From assembly GCF_000372845.1 (NCBI RefSeq), contig NZ_KB889963.1:2934304-2998303 (forward strand): a DNA stretch of 64,000 bases, given 5' to 3'. Within the stretch, counting starts at the first letter, position 1; each line of letters opens with the position of its first letter. This document shows positions 62,181-64,000 of this stretch, in pieces. This DNA is from Methylocystis rosea SV97. Lineage in GTDB: Bacteria > Pseudomonadota > Alphaproteobacteria > Rhizobiales > Beijerinckiaceae. Under the pieces are notes generated by a model. That model had not been told where the DNA came from and searched no databases. It saw nothing but the letters and a program-made list of their open reading frames with translations. The translations under genes were made by a program, and so were the position numbers.

Positions 62181-63152
62181 ATGAAACTGCGAGCCCTCTC
62201 CGCCGCCGTCGCGGCTTTCGTGGTTTTGGCCGCCGGCGCTGTTGCGCTCGATCTGGAGCTCTCCCCCTACAAGGTCGTCAACGGACTGTCGGGAAAATTG
62301 AAGTCGGTCGGCTCGGACACGATGCATCACGAAATGGAGCTCTGGGCCGAAGGGTTTCAATCGATCTACCCGAATGTGTCGATCGAACTTGTCGGCAAGG
62401 GTTCGAACACGGCGCCGCCGGCGCTGCTCTCGGGAGAAGCTCAGCTTGGGCCGATGTCGCGGCAGATGAACCCCGATGAAATCGGGGCCTTCCAGGCGAA
62501 ATATGGCTACAAGCCGACGGCGGTTCTGGTCGCGATCGACGCCTTGGCGATATATGTCCACAAGGACAACCCGCTCCAATGCATCAGCATGGAGCAACTT
62601 GAGCGGGTTTTCGCCGCCGACCCGAAAAGCGGCGGCGGCAAGAGCATCCTTACCTGGGGCGAACTTGGCCTCACTGGCGAATGGGCGGCTAAGCCCATTG
62701 CTCTGCAGAGTCGAAATGCTTTGTCCGGCACCTATAAATATTTCAAACAGCACGCCCTGGCCGGCGCCGACTTCAAAGACACCGTACAAATGCAGGTTGG
62801 CTCTGAAGCCGTCGTCAGCGAAGTGACGAAGGACAAATACGCGATGGGCTACTCCGGCATCGGCTACAAGACGACCGGAGTTCGCGCGGTTCCGCTGTCG
62901 TCCGGCAAGAGCTGCTATGACGCCTCCTTCGACAACACCTACTCGCGCAAATATCCGCTGGCGCGGGGTCTCTTTATCTACCTGCTGAAGGACCCAAAGA
63001 AGCCGATCGACGCGCTCAGCGGCGAATTCGTCTCATATGTGCTTTCGAGAGATGGCCAGACCCAGGCGAAAAAAGGCGGCTACTATCCGATCACCCGCAA
63101 CATTCGCGAGCATGAGCTGACGCGCCTCGGCCTACTCGCATCGGCGAACTGA
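62181..63152 (+). CDS. PstS-like phosphate-binding periplasmic protein
   Basis: 323 residues. Signal peptide (AVAAFVVLAAGAVALDLE). The binding domain has SVGSDTMHHEMELWAEGFQS, LVGKGSNTAPPALLSGEAQL and GPMSRQMNPDE, then KYAMGYSGIGYKTTGV, matching the PstS/phosphate-binding family, whose S-x-D-T and GSGT-like loops hold phosphate. No pstC, A or B follows, so the gene stands alone; it may feed a distant transporter or act as a scavenger. ATG 62181 has GGAG eight bases upstream. Preceded by the Pho box. Confidence 0.86.
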   Translation: MKLRALSAAVAAFVVLAAGAVALDLELSPYKVVNGLSGKLKSVGSDTMHHEMELWAEGFQSIYPNVSIELVGKGSNTAPPALLSGEAQLGPMSRQMNPDEIGAFQAKYGYKPTAVLVAIDALAIYVHKDNPLQCISMEQLERVFAADPKSGGGKSILTWGELGLTGEWAAKPIALQSRNALSGTYKYFKQHALAGADFKDTVQMQVGSEAVVSEVTKDKYAMGYSGIGYKTTGVRAVPLSSGKSCYDASFDNTYSRKYPLARGLFIYLLKDPKKPIDALSGEFVSYVLSRDGQTQAKKGGYYPITRNIREHELTRLGLLASAN

Positions 63153-63178
63153 CACAGGCGAAGGCCAGGAGCGCCCGG

Positions 63179-63931
63179 TCACTGACAAATGCGGTAGCTG
63201 CCATTCGATCCGTGGCGCTCGATGTCGAAGTGAAGATGGCTTGCGTGATAGGGATCTGATCCAGGGCCAAGGACAGTGGTGAACCAGCCGCACGCCGCCG
63301 TTCTTAACGCCTTGACGTAAGCGATCGATTGAGCATCCGGCTGAGCGTCGATGCCGACTTTTCGACCGTCCGAGAAGTCGAATGCGGCGATGTCGAGAGC
63401 GAGCCCTTTGGCGTGTGCGCTGAGCTTGGCCCCGTTATCGTGATTGCGGCCGCGGCATTCGTAGCCCGAGCCTGTGTCAATCGCGACGAGCGACGCGCCC
63501 ATCGTCCCGGCGCCGAGCGGCGACAGCAGATTTTTCACGTAATCGGAAAATTGCAGCGCGAAGGCGCAGCCCAGGAGCGGCTTTGCCTTGAGCGCGACGC
63601 CCTGTTTGCCGACCGTGACTGAAAGAAGACGGACCGGCGCCTCGATCGCACACCCGTCAAGCGCGCCGGCAGGCGCTTGGGCGGGTTCGAAAGCGACGCC
63701 AGCCGCGCGCAGATTCGCCATGCAATCCTCGGCGGAATCGGTCTCCACACGCGGCGGCTTATCGCCTGCCTCAGGCTTCGCCTCGGGTAAGGGGACGGTC
63801 TGAAATGCCGGTCGCCGTGGAGGCGTCGGCGCGTCGATCGCCCCAGCGGAAGTTGCGACACCGCTCAACGCCAGAGCGAGCGCAACCTCGACCGTCCAGC
63901 GTACAAGCTCGCGAGAGATCGTCGTCCTCAT
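63179..63931 (-). CDS. Extensin-like family protein
   Basis: 250 residues. Signal-type N-terminus (ALALALSGVATSAGAIDA), then a proline-rich linker and the extensin-like C-terminal domain found in bacteria: CMANLRAAGVAF, GCAIEAPVRLLSV, GYECRGRNHDNGAKLSAHAK, GLALDIAAFDFSDGR and HASHLHFDIERHGSNGSYRI. The paired His/Asp positions around SAHAKGLALDIAAF and HLHFDI recall metal-dependent peptidoglycan endopeptidase folds, but no activity is established. The ATG at 63931 has GAGG five bases upstream; an alternative ATG is at 63934. Confidence 0.85.
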   Translation of the reverse strand: MRTTISRELVRWTVEVALALALSGVATSAGAIDAPTPPRRPAFQTVPLPEAKPEAGDKPPRVETDSAEDCMANLRAAGVAFEPAQAPAGALDGCAIEAPVRLLSVTVGKQGVALKAKPLLGCAFALQFSDYVKNLLSPLGAGTMGASLVAIDTGSGYECRGRNHDNGAKLSAHAKGLALDIAAFDFSDGRKVGIDAQPDAQSIAYVKALRTAACGWFTTVLGPGSDPYHASHLHFDIERHGSNGSYRICQ

Positions 63932-64000
63932 CATCGCCTCTAGCCGCGCCATTCTTCTAATCCCGCAGAGGGGCGCCTACATTGGGGCGAGTGGAGGAAC

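Overview
The window looks like chromosomal DNA from a GC-rich alphaproteobacterium of the Hyphomicrobiales (Rhizobiales). A methylotroph or methanotroph near Methylocystis/Methylosinus is possible. The case rests on a 2,017-residue protein resembling the polar-growth protein GPR, a glnB-glnA pair, a plant-type gshA, many overlapping ATGA/GTGA gene junctions, and a truncated permease at the left edge that resembles alcohol/PQQ-associated ABC exporters. The taxonomic call is inference; no rRNA or other phylogenetic marker was compared.

Layout. 1-14.5 kb: core genes (infC with an ATT start, an FmdB-type zinc ribbon, acyl-CoA dehydrogenase, glpD, an RhlE-type helicase, mgtC, an ABC-F ATPase), then a KaiC-like ATPase and hybrid histidine kinase that overlap by 4 bp. 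14.7-22.5 kb: a solitary DGQHR (DndB-like) gene, followed by a family-2 glycosyltransferase gene split in two by a 4.7-kb IS1595-family transposon (16454-21187). The transposon has 25-bp terminal inverted repeats and a clean 8-bp target duplication. It carries an ISXO2-type transposase plus cargo: a RelE/HigB-like toxin and XRE antitoxin with a third gene, another XRE regulator, a tmRNA/tRNA-like 3' end, a DUF2235 hydrolase and a probable winged-helix protein. The cargo is visibly more AT-rich than the host, apart from the transposase and the last gene.

22.5-30.2 kb: a family-3 solute-binding protein, an Hpt phosphotransfer protein and, divergent from it, the giant GPR-like coiled-coil membrane protein with twelve consecutive 33-residue repeats. 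30.2-46.5 kb: a Rieske/FAD oxidoreductase, an outer-membrane porin whose ribosome site can be hidden in a hairpin, NAD kinase, a ROK kinase, a pentapeptide protein, an OmpA/BON protein, ispH-thrB-rnhA (one minus-strand run closed by a terminator), a DUF937 protein and gshA. 46.5-64 kb: rsmE, ubiA, an ABC exporter (HlyD-ATPase-permease) whose permease carries a one-base frameshift, ETF-QO, YdcF, a LuxR regulator with a receiver lacking its phospho-Asp, a 37-residue membrane protein with its own Shine-Dalgarno and terminator, DUF1190- and DUF3108-type proteins, a sulfurtransferase, glnB-glnA, a Pho-box-preceded PstS-like protein and an extensin-like protein.

Three genes appear broken relative to their ancestors: the glycosyltransferase (transposon), the exporter permease (frameshift) and a small conserved-looking gene at 3107-3667 (in-frame TAG). 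The most unusual region is the cargo transposon. The most interesting single gene is the GPR-like giant.
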